A stretch of 64,000 nt of DNA from JAEINY01 sp942490535 (GCA_942490535.1 CALNXQ010000005.1:1922001-1986000); one strand, 5' to 3'. Positions 18,573 through 26,854 are shown, numbered from the stretch's first letter. A program made the numbers and translations. Notes: generated by a model from the sequence alone, not told the origin.

Positions 18573-20417
18573 TTATTTTTCAGCAATAAATTTTGCCGGG
18601 TCAACGTAAAGACCATCTTTTTTTAATTCCAGGTGGAGATGTGGACCGGTGGATATGCCACTACTGCCCACGGAACCGATGATATCACCCATTTCAATCT
18701 TATCACCTTCTTTAACTTTACTGGCATTTAACTGTGCGTAGAGCGACGAAAATCCATCTTTGTGATCAATGATAATGTACCTGCCATAGCCCTGGCCGGG
18801 TGTAAATTCATTCCTAACTTCTCTTACCGTACCTGAACCAATGGCTAATACATCGGTATTTAATTTCGCCACGTAATCAATGCCATTATGGAATTTCTTT
18901 GTTTTGTGGATGGGGTGCACCCGCTCTCCATATCCGGAAGAGATTTTCACTAGCTCTTCATTTCGAATGGGAGTCTTGTAAACGCGTTCGCCACCTAATA
19001 ATGATTCCTCATTGGTGATGAGTCCTGGTATTTCTGGTAAAACACTCATCGGGTTGATCTTTTTCTCCTGCAGGTGTACCTCAAAATGTAAGTGAGGGGC
19101 CACGGATGTACCTGTATTACCTACATATCCAATTACATCACCCTGATTAACGGGTTGCCCTTCTTTGACATTAAAGCTGTTTAAATGGGCATAAAGTGTT
19201 CTGTAACCACTGCTATGCTTTATTTCAATGCGCTTGCCATAACCTCTTTTTTCATCAGATGTTAAGGCAATGGTGCCGGATTGACTGGCATAAACAGGCG
19301 TATTCATTTCAGCAGTAAAATCTATCCCTTGGTGAAATTTCTTTTTGTTATAGATGGGATGAATCCTGTATCCCCATCCAGCTCCAATTTTAGTGATGGA
19401 TTGGGGGGATAGGGGATGAATAAAAGCCTTTCGGGCAGTGGAATCAGTTTGTGAATTTGAAGCATGTGCAATCCTTTGCTCAATGGAGGAAATCTTTGAA
19501 GCCTCCATTAGGATTGACGTTTTGTCGGTTAAGCTTGAGGGGACGATCCCCGAAATTAATACAATGAAACTTGCGATAACAATTGGAATTATAATTGCTA
19601 ATTTTTTTATGGACTTTGATTTATGTGTTGACATCATGATTCGTTTTTTGATGAGTTGATAACTAAAAGGACTCATCAGAGGCGATAAGCGTGGGTCAGA
19701 AGCTTGATTGAGCACCAGGTGAAAATAGTTTTTAAGTGAATCACCGTGTTGCGTGGCATCCCGATCTGCCTGAAATTCATGCACCTCTTCCAATTCCTTT
19801 CGATAGAAATAAATGAAGGGATTCATCCAAAACACAATGGTCATCACTTCCAGGAAAAGTCGATCCAGCGAATGCAGGTGCTTGAGATGACTCAATTCAT
19901 GGGTGAGAATGCGTTTTCCATCGGCAGAATCCCTAACAAAGGGGGAAATGAAAATATAACGAAAGAACGAAAAGGTATTTTTCTGGTTGATTAAAACCAG
20001 GGTGTAAACAGTGTTTATTAGTTTTTCATGGGATGCAATTGTTTGAATGAGGTTTGAAATGTTTTTGAGAAATCGGAACAAGAAGAACAAGGAGATGCCA
20101 CCCACGCACCCAAATATCCACATCCCCTGCGGATCAACCGGTGCATGGGGATGAATATCTGCCACAGGTAGTTCATTGGTAAAAGAAAAATGATTGACTG
20201 TGGACTGTAAGGTCGAAATGACCGGCATTACTTCCATCGTTTCCAAGGAAACAGGAAATTGAATAAATGGGTACAGATAGGCGAACAGGAGTCCACTTAA
20301 TAAGTAGAACCGATTCATGACAAAAAAGGATTCCTTCTTAAAAAAGAGGCGGTAAGTCAGGTAAAATATACCAGATACCAAAGTGCTCTTAAGTATGTAA
20401 AAACCAAATTCTGCCAT
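18573..20417 (-). CDS. M56 (BlaR1-type) membrane metalloprotease fused to two M23/LytM domains
   Basis: A 614-residue multidomain protein. Residues 1-295 are a BlaR1-like M56 zinc protease: helices near 8-24, 37-53 and 101-116, then HELSH (173-177) and EFQAD (about 214) as zinc-binding and catalytic residues, then a final helix (about 272-292). Two LytM peptidoglycan endopeptidase-type domains then lie outside the membrane. Domain one (about 345-455) has H362/D366, YAH with H411, and HLH 442-444. Domain two (about 495-610) has H510/D514 and HLH 593-595, but YAQ with Q562 where the catalytic His is expected. BlaR1 normally carries a penicillin-binding sensor in this place. The start overlaps the blaI stop by one base, so translation is coupled. 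A role as a wall-status sensor that cleaves BlaI is inferred. Confidence 0.9.
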   Translation of the reverse strand: MAEFGFYILKSTLVSGIFYLTYRLFFKKESFFVMNRFYLLSGLLFAYLYPFIQFPVSLETMEVMPVISTLQSTVNHFSFTNELPVADIHPHAPVDPQGMWIFGCVGGISLFFLFRFLKNISNLIQTIASHEKLINTVYTLVLINQKNTFSFFRYIFISPFVRDSADGKRILTHELSHLKHLHSLDRLFLEVMTIVFWMNPFIYFYRKELEEVHEFQADRDATQHGDSLKNYFHLVLNQASDPRLSPLMSPFSYQLIKKRIMMSTHKSKSIKKLAIIIPIVIASFIVLISGIVPSSLTDKTSILMEASKISSIEQRIAHASNSQTDSTARKAFIHPLSPQSITKIGAGWGYRIHPIYNKKKFHQGIDFTAEMNTPVYASQSGTIALTSDEKRGYGKRIEIKHSSGYRTLYAHLNSFNVKEGQPVNQGDVIGYVGNTGTSVAPHLHFEVHLQEKKINPMSVLPEIPGLITNEESLLGGERVYKTPIRNEELVKISSGYGERVHPIHKTKKFHNGIDYVAKLNTDVLAIGSGTVREVRNEFTPGQGYGRYIIIDHKDGFSSLYAQLNASKVKEGDKIEMGDIIGSVGSSGISTGPHLHLELKKDGLYVDPAKFIAEK

Positions 20418-20791
20418 TATTTTTTCTGTTCAGTGATTTTTTGATCAATTAATCTCCTGAGTTCTTCCAATTCAGAAACAGTAAGGTCGCTTTCTTTGGT
20501 AAAGAAAGATGCAAATTGCTGCTGTGAATTATTGAAAAAGTTTTTCACCATGGTTTTCATAAACCGCCTGGTGTAGGCCGTTTTTTTTATGACCGGAAAA
20601 TATTCATTGACTTTTCCATAGGTCGTGTAAGCAATGGCTCCCTTTTTTACCAAAACACGCACCACGGTTGATACGGTGGTGTAAGCCGGTTTAGGGTCCG
20701 GGTATTGTTCAACAATGTCTTTTAAAAACCCTTTTTCAATATTCCACAGGTACTGCATTACCTGTTCTTCTGCTTTCGTTAATTCAATCAT
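20417..20791 (-). CDS. BlaI/MecI-family transcriptional repressor
   Basis: A 124-residue protein from the ATG at 20791. The frame continues upstream to 20836, but that segment holds the -7 box and half of the operator, so the longer start is excluded. It starts MIELTKAEEQVMQYLW, the family's opening winged helix. The recognition region is PKPAYTTVSTVVRVLVKKG, and the C-terminal half (ESDLTVSELEELRRLIDQK) forms the dimer domain. The family represses its own operon and a partner protease gene until M56 cleaves it. The stop overlaps the M56 start (TAATG-type junction). The linked inverted repeat upstream is its likely operator. Confidence 0.92.
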   Translation of the reverse strand: MIELTKAEEQVMQYLWNIEKGFLKDIVEQYPDPKPAYTTVSTVVRVLVKKGAIAYTTYGKVNEYFPVIKKTAYTRRFMKTMVKNFFNNSQQQFASFFTKESDLTVSELEELRRLIDQKITEQKK

Positions 20792-20809
20792 TTCCCAAAA
20801 TGTTTGCGA

Positions 20810-20840
20810 CAAATATATAACTATAAAAATAGTCATGCAA
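20810..20840 (-). promoter_or_regulatory. Promoter of the blaI-M56/M23 operon
   Basis: Minus-strand TTG (20840-20838), 20-base spacer, perfect TATATTTG (20817-20810). The left operator arm (20819-20836) fills the spacer exactly, so a bound repressor would block polymerase. Confidence 0.65.
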
Positions 20841-20874
20841 TTATTTCGATAGTTTTATGACTATTTTTATAGTT
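20819..20874. promoter_or_regulatory. Inverted-repeat operator between blaI and the histidine kinase gene
   Basis: AACTATAAAAATAGTCAT (20819-20836) is repeated in perfect inverted form as ATGACTATTTTTATAGTT (20857-20874) across 20 bases. Each arm is itself a dyad, ACTAT-A4-ATAGT, which fits a dimeric winged-helix repressor. A further ATAGT is at 20850-20854. BlaI-family operators are short dyads near the promoter, so I assign it to the adjacent BlaI homologue by position. Confidence 0.7.
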
Positions 20875-20879
20875 TTAAG

Positions 20880-20908
20880 TTGGCATGTTAGCTAATGATG
20901 TTATGTTG
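20880..20908 (+). promoter_or_regulatory. Possible promoter of the histidine kinase gene
   Basis: TTG (20880-20882), 19-base spacer, TATGTTG (20902-20908), an imperfect TAnnTTTG. It lies just beyond the right operator arm. Confidence 0.35.
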
Positions 20909-20958
20909 AAGTTTTTTAGTAACTTATGCTACTTTAACAATCTTTTAAAATTCAGCAC

Positions 20959-23598
20959 ATGTTGCTTGATACTGAACTGTTAGCCATATTCTTTTCCAGT
21001 ATGGAACCTTTGGTTGTTTTCGACAAAAAGTTTGGTTATGTCGAATATATCAATCAAAGCGGCAGGGACTTGTTTCAGCTTCAGCAAGTAGATGAACAAA
21101 GCATCCACGTCAGGGATTTGTGCTCGCGTCCGGACTTGCTTAATGGGGCATCTGCATTGGACTATTTTCATTCGATGACGGAGGGTCAATCCGAAATTAT
21201 AAGCTGGCCTGTTCGCCTGGAAGCTATGTTATGGTTGGAGGCGAACGTGAAGATCGTCAGTGTTAAAAATAAGGAATTGGCATTGGTGATGTACCGTGAT
21301 GCAACGAAAGAACAGGAGCGTCAGCGCAACTTGAAATCCATGGTGGGCTTCAGGGAGTTGTTGGATGAATTGTTTTATCAGAATTCCATTGTGACAGCCG
21401 AAAATATACCGCAGTTAATACAATCGGCCTTAAGGAGCGTCGGTCTTTTCTTTGGATGTGACCGCAGTTATATCTTTGAATTTTCGGATGATTTAAAATT
21501 TAAATCCAATACGTTTGAATGGTGTGCCCAAGGGGTTATGCCCTATAAAGAGGAGCTGCAAAACCTCCCCATAAAGACGTTTCCATACTTTGCGGAGTAT
21601 TTTTTAAATCTTCGGACGTTTAGTTTGGATAATCTGGAAGAATTGCCGGATTCAGCCATTTCAGAACGTGCTGAACTAACAAAAGAAGGAATTCAATCAC
21701 TCTTGTTAATACCCTTTGCAGTAGGTGAACAGCCACTTGGTTTTATAGGTCTGGATCATGTACGAACCTCTAAGAAATGGACTCCTGTGGAGATTTCTAA
21801 CCTGAAATTAATGGGAATGGCCTTTGTGAATATGCTGATTCGCTATAAGGATGCCCAACAGATAAAAGAACAGCAGCATTTTTACCAAACACTTTTTGAT
21901 GCCGCCAATGATTCCATTGGGATCATAAAAGATGGCATTTGCATTGATACAAATCCCAAATCTTTGCAGGATTTTAGATGCCGGAAAGAAGATGTTGTCG
22001 GGAAGACCGTGGTGGAGCTATCGGCTTCCCAGCAAAAATATAGTCGAACGGCCACTTATGCCCATGTGAAACTACAGAAGACCCTTTCCGGAGAGCCGCA
22101 GGTTTTTGATTGGAACCTAAGGCGTCCGGATGGATCTGTATTTGTGGCCGAAGTCAGTTTAAACCGCTTTTATCTCAAAAATGAAATGTGCGTGATTGCC
22201 ATTTTCAGAGATGTCACGGAGCATGTGCAACAAGTAAATGCCTTGCAGGCGCGCCAGCAATTTTTATCCAGGCGGCTGGAGCACATGGTAGAACCAATGG
22301 AAAAGACCGAAACACTGGCTTTAGTCGATCTGTTCGATTTAACGCAATTAAAAGGTTTGCAAGATGCCTTTTCGGAAGCAACAGGCATTTCTTCGGTGAT
22401 TACGGATGTGGAAGGGAGACCATTAACTGCTGTGTCGTTATCAAACGTTATTTGTCAGATGATAAATGATACAGCACCGGGGCATAACATGTGTAATACC
22501 AATGGATGGATGCTCGGCCTACAGGCACAAGTATTGAAAAAACCATATTCCCAGGTGTGTCATTCCTGCGGATTACTGGATGCAGCGGCCCCTATTATTG
22601 TAGACGATCAGCACATTGGTAACTGGCTGATCGGACAGGTGATTCCGGATTCATTTGAGAGGGATCAATTACTCACTTATACCAAATCGATAGGGCTTTC
22701 TGAAGCCACTGTGGAATCAGAACTGAGTAAATTGACCGCTGTTTCCGCCGACCGTTTTGAAAAAGTGCTGAACCTGCTCCATGTGCTGACTGGTGAACTA
22801 TCTACTTTAGGCTACAATAATCTGAAGCTGGCCATGTCCATAAACAGGCATGTGGAACTGGAGGAAAAACTCATCTTAGCCAAGCAAAAGGCGGAAGAAA
22901 GCGATCGCTTAAAGTCGGCATTTTTGGCCAACCTGTCCCATGAAATCCGGACCCCCATGAATGGCATAATAGGTTTTTCGGAACTGCTGCGCTACCAAGG
23001 ATTAAATCCCGTGGATCGAAAAGAATACATTCGCCTGATTCATCAAAGCTCCAATCAGTTGTTAAATATCATCAATGATATCATCGACATATCAAAAATT
23101 GAATCGGGGCAGGTGGATGTTAATTTTACTGCCTTTGATTTACAAAGTGTTTTTAAGGATGTGGGATCGTTTTTTGACCCCATGGCCCGAGAGAAGGAGA
23201 TCATTCTGATGAATGAGGTGCAAGGGCCGATTGTCATCACTTCGGATGAGATTAAACTGCGGCAAATTCTAACCAATTTAATATCCAATGCCATTAAATT
23301 TACGACGGAAGGGAAAGTGATGTTTGGAGGCATGGTGGACTCAATTGCGGGCAAGGTGACTATTTATGTGCAGGATACTGGTTTTGGCATTGAAAAAGAG
23401 GACATCGCTAATGTGTTCGATCGCTTTTGGCAGGCCAAGGACGACGATGTAAAGAAAGGCGGCACCGGATTGGGATTAGCCATTACCAAAGCTTATGTGG
23501 AGCTGTTGGGTGGGCATATTTATGTGGAGTCAGAAGAGGGGCAAGGTAGCCGGTTTTATTTTTCCTTACCTTTGGATTCCTCTTCTGTAGGCCCATAA
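20959..23598 (+). CDS. Cytoplasmic multi-sensor histidine kinase (PAS-GAF-PAS-PocR-HisKA-HATPase)
   Basis: An 879-residue protein without membrane segments. Domains in order: PAS-like (about 8-110), GAF (about 145-295, SVGLFFGCDRSYIFEFSDD), PAS (about 305-425), PocR (about 450-620), HisKA (about 648-715) and HATPase (about 755-875). The phosphorylated His is H661 in LSHEIRTPMNG. NLISNAIKFT, DTGFGI and GGTGLGLAI are the N, G1 and G2 boxes. The PocR region has regularly placed cysteines (C489, then CNTNGW and CHSCGLLDAAAP) and probably binds a small molecule. No receiver domain or response regulator lies nearby, so it is an orphan kinase. It is divergent from blaI and shares that intergenic operator region. 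Confidence 0.92.
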   Translation: MLLDTELLAIFFSSMEPLVVFDKKFGYVEYINQSGRDLFQLQQVDEQSIHVRDLCSRPDLLNGASALDYFHSMTEGQSEIISWPVRLEAMLWLEANVKIVSVKNKELALVMYRDATKEQERQRNLKSMVGFRELLDELFYQNSIVTAENIPQLIQSALRSVGLFFGCDRSYIFEFSDDLKFKSNTFEWCAQGVMPYKEELQNLPIKTFPYFAEYFLNLRTFSLDNLEELPDSAISERAELTKEGIQSLLLIPFAVGEQPLGFIGLDHVRTSKKWTPVEISNLKLMGMAFVNMLIRYKDAQQIKEQQHFYQTLFDAANDSIGIIKDGICIDTNPKSLQDFRCRKEDVVGKTVVELSASQQKYSRTATYAHVKLQKTLSGEPQVFDWNLRRPDGSVFVAEVSLNRFYLKNEMCVIAIFRDVTEHVQQVNALQARQQFLSRRLEHMVEPMEKTETLALVDLFDLTQLKGLQDAFSEATGISSVITDVEGRPLTAVSLSNVICQMINDTAPGHNMCNTNGWMLGLQAQVLKKPYSQVCHSCGLLDAAAPIIVDDQHIGNWLIGQVIPDSFERDQLLTYTKSIGLSEATVESELSKLTAVSADRFEKVLNLLHVLTGELSTLGYNNLKLAMSINRHVELEEKLILAKQKAEESDRLKSAFLANLSHEIRTPMNGIIGFSELLRYQGLNPVDRKEYIRLIHQSSNQLLNIINDIIDISKIESGQVDVNFTAFDLQSVFKDVGSFFDPMAREKEIILMNEVQGPIVITSDEIKLRQILTNLISNAIKFTTEGKVMFGGMVDSIAGKVTIYVQDTGFGIEKEDIANVFDRFWQAKDDDVKKGGTGLGLAITKAYVELLGGHIYVESEEGQGSRFYFSLPLDSSSVGP

Positions 23599-23654
23599 AT
23601 CAATTAAAAACATCTAAATGCAAGGTCTGTAGCATTAAAATCCGGGTTGGCAAA

Positions 23655-23864
23655 CCTACGGAAGCTGATAAAAGATGTACGGAAGGGTATTTTGAGTCTA
23701 CGGACCTCGATGAAGAGCCTACGGAAGCCGATAAAAGATGTACGGAAGGGTATTTTGAGTCTACAGACCTCGATGAAGAGCCTACGGAAGCGCAATTAAA
23801 GTCTACAGACCCCGCTGAAAGATGTACGGAAGACCATTTTAAACCTACGGAAGTGTTGGTCAGG
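23655..23864. repeat. 21-bp tandem repeat, ten units, core TACGGA
   Basis: Ten contiguous 21-bp units run from 23655, each with TACGGA, TACAGA or a close variant at bases 3-8. Units 1-3 (23655-23717) and 4-6 (23718-23780) form a 63-bp duplication differing at two positions. Because the period is divisible by three, several reading frames stay open across it on both strands, giving heptad-repeat peptides without other support. It starts 56 bases after the kinase stop and ends at the terminator of the opposing rnf operon. There are no spacers, so it is not a CRISPR array. Confidence 0.92.
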
Positions 23865-23872
23865 GCTACCAA

Positions 23873-23901
23873 GAAAAAAGGAAACCCAATTGGATTTCCT
23901 T
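23873..23901 (-). terminator. Terminator of the rnf operon
   Basis: GGAAACCCAA/TTGGATTTCC (23880-23899), self-complementary with one mismatch, followed by TTTTTT on the minus strand. It is about 70 bases after the rnfA stop. Confidence 0.65.
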
Positions 23902-23968
23902 CTTATGTTGATTTTTTATCTGTTGAATCTCTTTAAAATGAGAAGTTATTCAGCAGATGTTAGTGTTT

Positions 23969-24541
23969 TTATACTAAACCGGCAAAGCCCATAAAGGCCA
24001 ATGCCAGCAAACCGGCTACTACTAAAGCGATGGGGGTACCGCGCATCCCCTTGGGTACATCCATTAAATCCAGCTGTTCACGAATACCGGCAAAAGTGAC
24101 CAATGCCAACCCAAAACCAACAGCCGTAGCAGCAGAGAAAACCACTGCTTCCACCAGGTTGAAATCTTTTTGAATCGTCAGGATGGCTACCCCTAAGATG
24201 GCACAGTTAGTGGTGATCAGCGGCAGGAATACTCCCAATGCCTGGTATAATGGCGGGCTCACTTTTTTGAGGATAATCTCCACCAGCTGAACCAACGAAG
24301 CAATCACTAAAATAAAGGAGATGGTTTGTAGATAACCAATGTTAAATGGATCCAATACCAGTTTTTGCAGCAGGTAAGTCACAATGGTTGCAATCACCAT
24401 TACAAATGTTACTGCACCGGTCATCCCAATACCGGTAGAAATCTTTTTCGACACTCCCAGGAATGGACAGATACCCAGGAATTGGCTTAACACAACGTTA
24501 TTAACGAAGATGGCCGATATAATAATCAATGCATATTCCAT
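23969..24541 (-). CDS. rnfA: Rnf complex subunit A
   Basis: A 190-residue membrane protein with six predicted helices, starting MEYALIIISAIFVNNVVLSQFLGICPFLGVS. The C25-P-F-L-G loop is the conserved RnfA/NqrE motif that carries a cysteine-bound [2Fe-2S] cluster at the membrane centre. It pairs with RnfE. It is last of seven co-transcribed genes. The complex couples ferredoxin oxidation and NAD+ reduction (or the reverse) to Na+ or H+ transport across the inner membrane. Length is typical. Confidence 0.96.
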   Translation of the reverse strand: MEYALIIISAIFVNNVVLSQFLGICPFLGVSKKISTGIGMTGAVTFVMVIATIVTYLLQKLVLDPFNIGYLQTISFILVIASLVQLVEIILKKVSPPLYQALGVFLPLITTNCAILGVAILTIQKDFNLVEAVVFSAATAVGFGLALVTFAGIREQLDLMDVPKGMRGTPIALVVAGLLALAFMGFAGLV

Positions 24542-24553
24542 ATTCTATCCTCT

Positions 24554-25141
24554 TTATGCTGTTTTTTTAACACGGTTAATAAATGCAATCAGGTAACCCA
24601 ACGCGATGAATGCACCTGGTGCCAGCACGAATACCAACATACCGTAATCTTCGGGGTAGATAACCGCTCCAAACAGCTTTCCGCTACCCAATAACTCGCG
24701 GATGGCGCCCAGCATGGTTAATGCCATAGCAAAACCAAGTCCCATGCCCAAACCATCCACAATGGATGAACCGGCTGAGTTTTTAGAGGCAAAGGCTTCT
24801 GCACGTCCCAATACCACACAGTTGACAACGATCAGGGGGATGAACAGGCCTAAGGAATCAAACAAAGCAGGCACATAGGCTTGCATGGTCATCTCCACGA
24901 TGGTTACGAATGTAGCAATCACTACAATAAATGACGGGATGCGCACCTTATCGGGAATGAAATCCTTGATCAGTGCCACTACCAGGTTGGACATCACCAA
25001 TACAAAAGCGGTAGCCAAGCCCATTCCTAAACCGTTGATCGCCGATGAGGTCACCCCCAGTGTGGGACACATCCCCAGTAACAGGGTAAATACGGCGTTT
25101 TCTTTGAAAAATCCTTTTGAGAAATTATTCCATTGATTCAT
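24554..25141 (-). CDS. rnfE: Rnf complex subunit E
   Basis: A 195-residue, six-helix membrane protein homologous to RnfA and NqrD. LLLGMCPTLGVTSSAINGLGMG holds the equivalent Cys motif, and GLGMGLGFAMALTMLGAIRELLGSG is the second inverted-topology block. It forms the RnfA-RnfE core. Its ATG overlaps the end of rnfG by 4 bases, and rnfA starts 12 bases after its stop. Confidence 0.96.
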   Translation of the reverse strand: MNQWNNFSKGFFKENAVFTLLLGMCPTLGVTSSAINGLGMGLATAFVLVMSNLVVALIKDFIPDKVRIPSFIVVIATFVTIVEMTMQAYVPALFDSLGLFIPLIVVNCVVLGRAEAFASKNSAGSSIVDGLGMGLGFAMALTMLGAIRELLGSGKLFGAVIYPEDYGMLVFVLAPGAFIALGYLIAFINRVKKTA

Positions 25142-25773
25142 TGTGCGCCTCCTTCCTCAGTGGTTGCCGATTCACTGGCAGCCGGTTGATTAACGGGATT
25201 ATCTTGATACGTTTCATAGGCCACACGGATCGCATCCAGAAAAGCCCGGGAGCTAATGGTTGCCGCCGTGATGGCATCAACTTCGCCACCATCTTTTGAA
25301 ACTGTCAATTTGTTGTTTTTAGGATGTTTGGTCAGGATATTTTGCCTGCCTTTATCGGTCTTAAACCACACATCCATTTTAGTGCCTAAGCCGGGCGTTT
25401 CCTTGTGTTCCAATACCTGGTAATTGATGATGGTACCATCCGGTTTCATTCCCACCATGATTTTCACTTCTCCACTAAACCCTTTATTAGTCATTGTTTC
25501 GATGGCTACTCCAATGAGTTCGCCATCTTTTTTAGCGGGAAATATCTTCAGTTTAAAACCTTCTTTCGAGGTGGCTTCATACATCTCTTCGCCCGGATTG
25601 TTGTTGTAGCCCGGTACGACTTCAGTGATGGCTGCCTGCTGTTTGGCCAACTTGGCAGCTGCAATGGGTTCCTTCGTGAGTTTATGCATAAAACCCAGCG
25701 AAGTCCCTGCGATGCCTGTGATCACCAGCAGGGTTAAAACCATATTTTTAAGCGTTGATTCTGTTTTTGCCAT
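25138..25773 (-). CDS. rnfG: Rnf complex subunit G (covalent FMN)
   Basis: A 211-residue protein with one N-terminal membrane helix (about 11-28) and an extracytoplasmic FMN-binding domain. VDAITAATISSRAF contains the flavinylation motif in which a Thr receives FMN by phosphoester bond (transfer normally needs ApbE, not present in the window). ETPGLGTK is the other conserved block. The C-terminal 20 residues are a variable Ala/Glu-rich tail. It passes electrons between RnfD and the other subunits. Confidence 0.95.
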   Translation of the reverse strand: MAKTESTLKNMVLTLLVITGIAGTSLGFMHKLTKEPIAAAKLAKQQAAITEVVPGYNNNPGEEMYEATSKEGFKLKIFPAKKDGELIGVAIETMTNKGFSGEVKIMVGMKPDGTIINYQVLEHKETPGLGTKMDVWFKTDKGRQNILTKHPKNNKLTVSKDGGEVDAITAATISSRAFLDAIRVAYETYQDNPVNQPAASESATTEEGGAQ

Positions 25774-25798
25774 GATTTATTTGTTTTCCTACGGGTGA

Positions 25799-26824
25799 TT
25801 ATGCTTTTTTCACTTTGATCACTTCACCAAAACGTTTTGGTTTCATGTATTTATCAATCAAAGGAACAAATCCGTTCATGATCAAAATCGCAAAAGAGAC
25901 GCCTTCGGGGTAGGCTCCGAATACACGAATCAATACTGTGATGACGCCGATACCGATACCATATAAAATCATTCCTTGCTTCGTCATGGGGGAGCTCACG
26001 TAGTCAGTAGCCATAAAGATGGCACCCAGCATCACACCGCCTGTTAATAAGTGGAACAAGGGGCCTGCATAGGCATTGGGATCAACCAGGTTTAAAATAC
26101 CGGTGAAGATGGCAATGGAGCCAATCACACTCACCGGGATGTGCCAGGTTATGATCTTCTTCAATAGCATGTAGATCAATCCGATTAACAACATGCCAGC
26201 TGCTATCTCACCGGCTGATCCGCCGCTCATACCAAAGAAGAGGTCTTTAATGGACGGCAGTTTGTCCATCAACTGGCTCACGGTTTCACCATTGGCCAGT
26301 CCTTCTTTCATGGCTCCCAGCGGTGTTGCTCCGGTGGTGGCATCCAATACATCCGGGGAGATATTGAAGTAGTTTAAACGCGATGCGATGGGTTTGGGCC
26401 ATAACGTCATTTGTACAGGGAAGGAGATGAGCAGGAATACGCGTCCTACCAATGCCGGGTTGAAGGGGTTATTACCCAAGCCGCCAAATGACATTTTTCC
26501 AATTCCGATGGCTACTAAACTACCAATGATAATGATCCAGATGGGTAAATAAGTGGGCATGTTGAAAGCCAACAATAAGCCGGTTAATGCGGCTGAACCA
26601 TCAAAAATAGTCGTTGGTTTTTTGAGCAGGTATTTTTGAATGGCCCACTCAAAGAAGACGCAGGCTAACACTGCAGTCAGCGTTACGACCAATGCACCCA
26701 CGCCGAAATAATAGAGCGACGCAGCCAGTGCCGGTAGTAAGGCAATGATCACCCCATACATGTTTTTCTTCACAGAGTCGCCACTGTGCACATGCGGGGA
26801 TGGTGATACGGTTAACGTGTTCAT
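25799..26824 (-). CDS. rnfD: Rnf complex subunit D (covalent FMN)
   Basis: A 341-residue membrane protein with about nine helices, beginning TVSPSPHVHSGDSVKKNMYG, the usual RnfD/NqrB start. The flavinylation motif is DATTGATPLG (about 170). GGLGNNPFNPALVGRVFLLISFP is strongly conserved around the quinone/ion path of the NqrB family. It is probably the principal ion-conducting subunit. The gap to rnfC is 30 bases and to rnfG 25. Confidence 0.96.
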   Translation of the reverse strand: MNTLTVSPSPHVHSGDSVKKNMYGVIIALLPALAASLYYFGVGALVVTLTAVLACVFFEWAIQKYLLKKPTTIFDGSAALTGLLLAFNMPTYLPIWIIIIGSLVAIGIGKMSFGGLGNNPFNPALVGRVFLLISFPVQMTLWPKPIASRLNYFNISPDVLDATTGATPLGAMKEGLANGETVSQLMDKLPSIKDLFFGMSGGSAGEIAAGMLLIGLIYMLLKKIITWHIPVSVIGSIAIFTGILNLVDPNAYAGPLFHLLTGGVMLGAIFMATDYVSSPMTKQGMILYGIGIGVITVLIRVFGAYPEGVSFAILIMNGFVPLIDKYMKPKRFGEVIKVKKA

Positions 26825-26854
26825 TGTTTTATTTTGTTTTCGTTCCGTTACTAA

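Noticed and set aside
20792..20836. Extended N-terminus of BlaI from an ATG at 20836
   Set aside because: This segment contains the -7 box and ends within the left operator arm; the family start is at MIELTKAEE (20791).
23655..23864. Possible CRISPR array
   Set aside because: The units are contiguous, with no unique spacers and no cas genes nearby.
23600..23872. Minus-strand open frame of 90 codons encoding a heptad-repeat peptide
   Set aside because: It is produced by the 21-bp tandem repeat, whose period keeps several frames open on both strands; it has no promoter, no domain, and overlaps the rnf terminator region.
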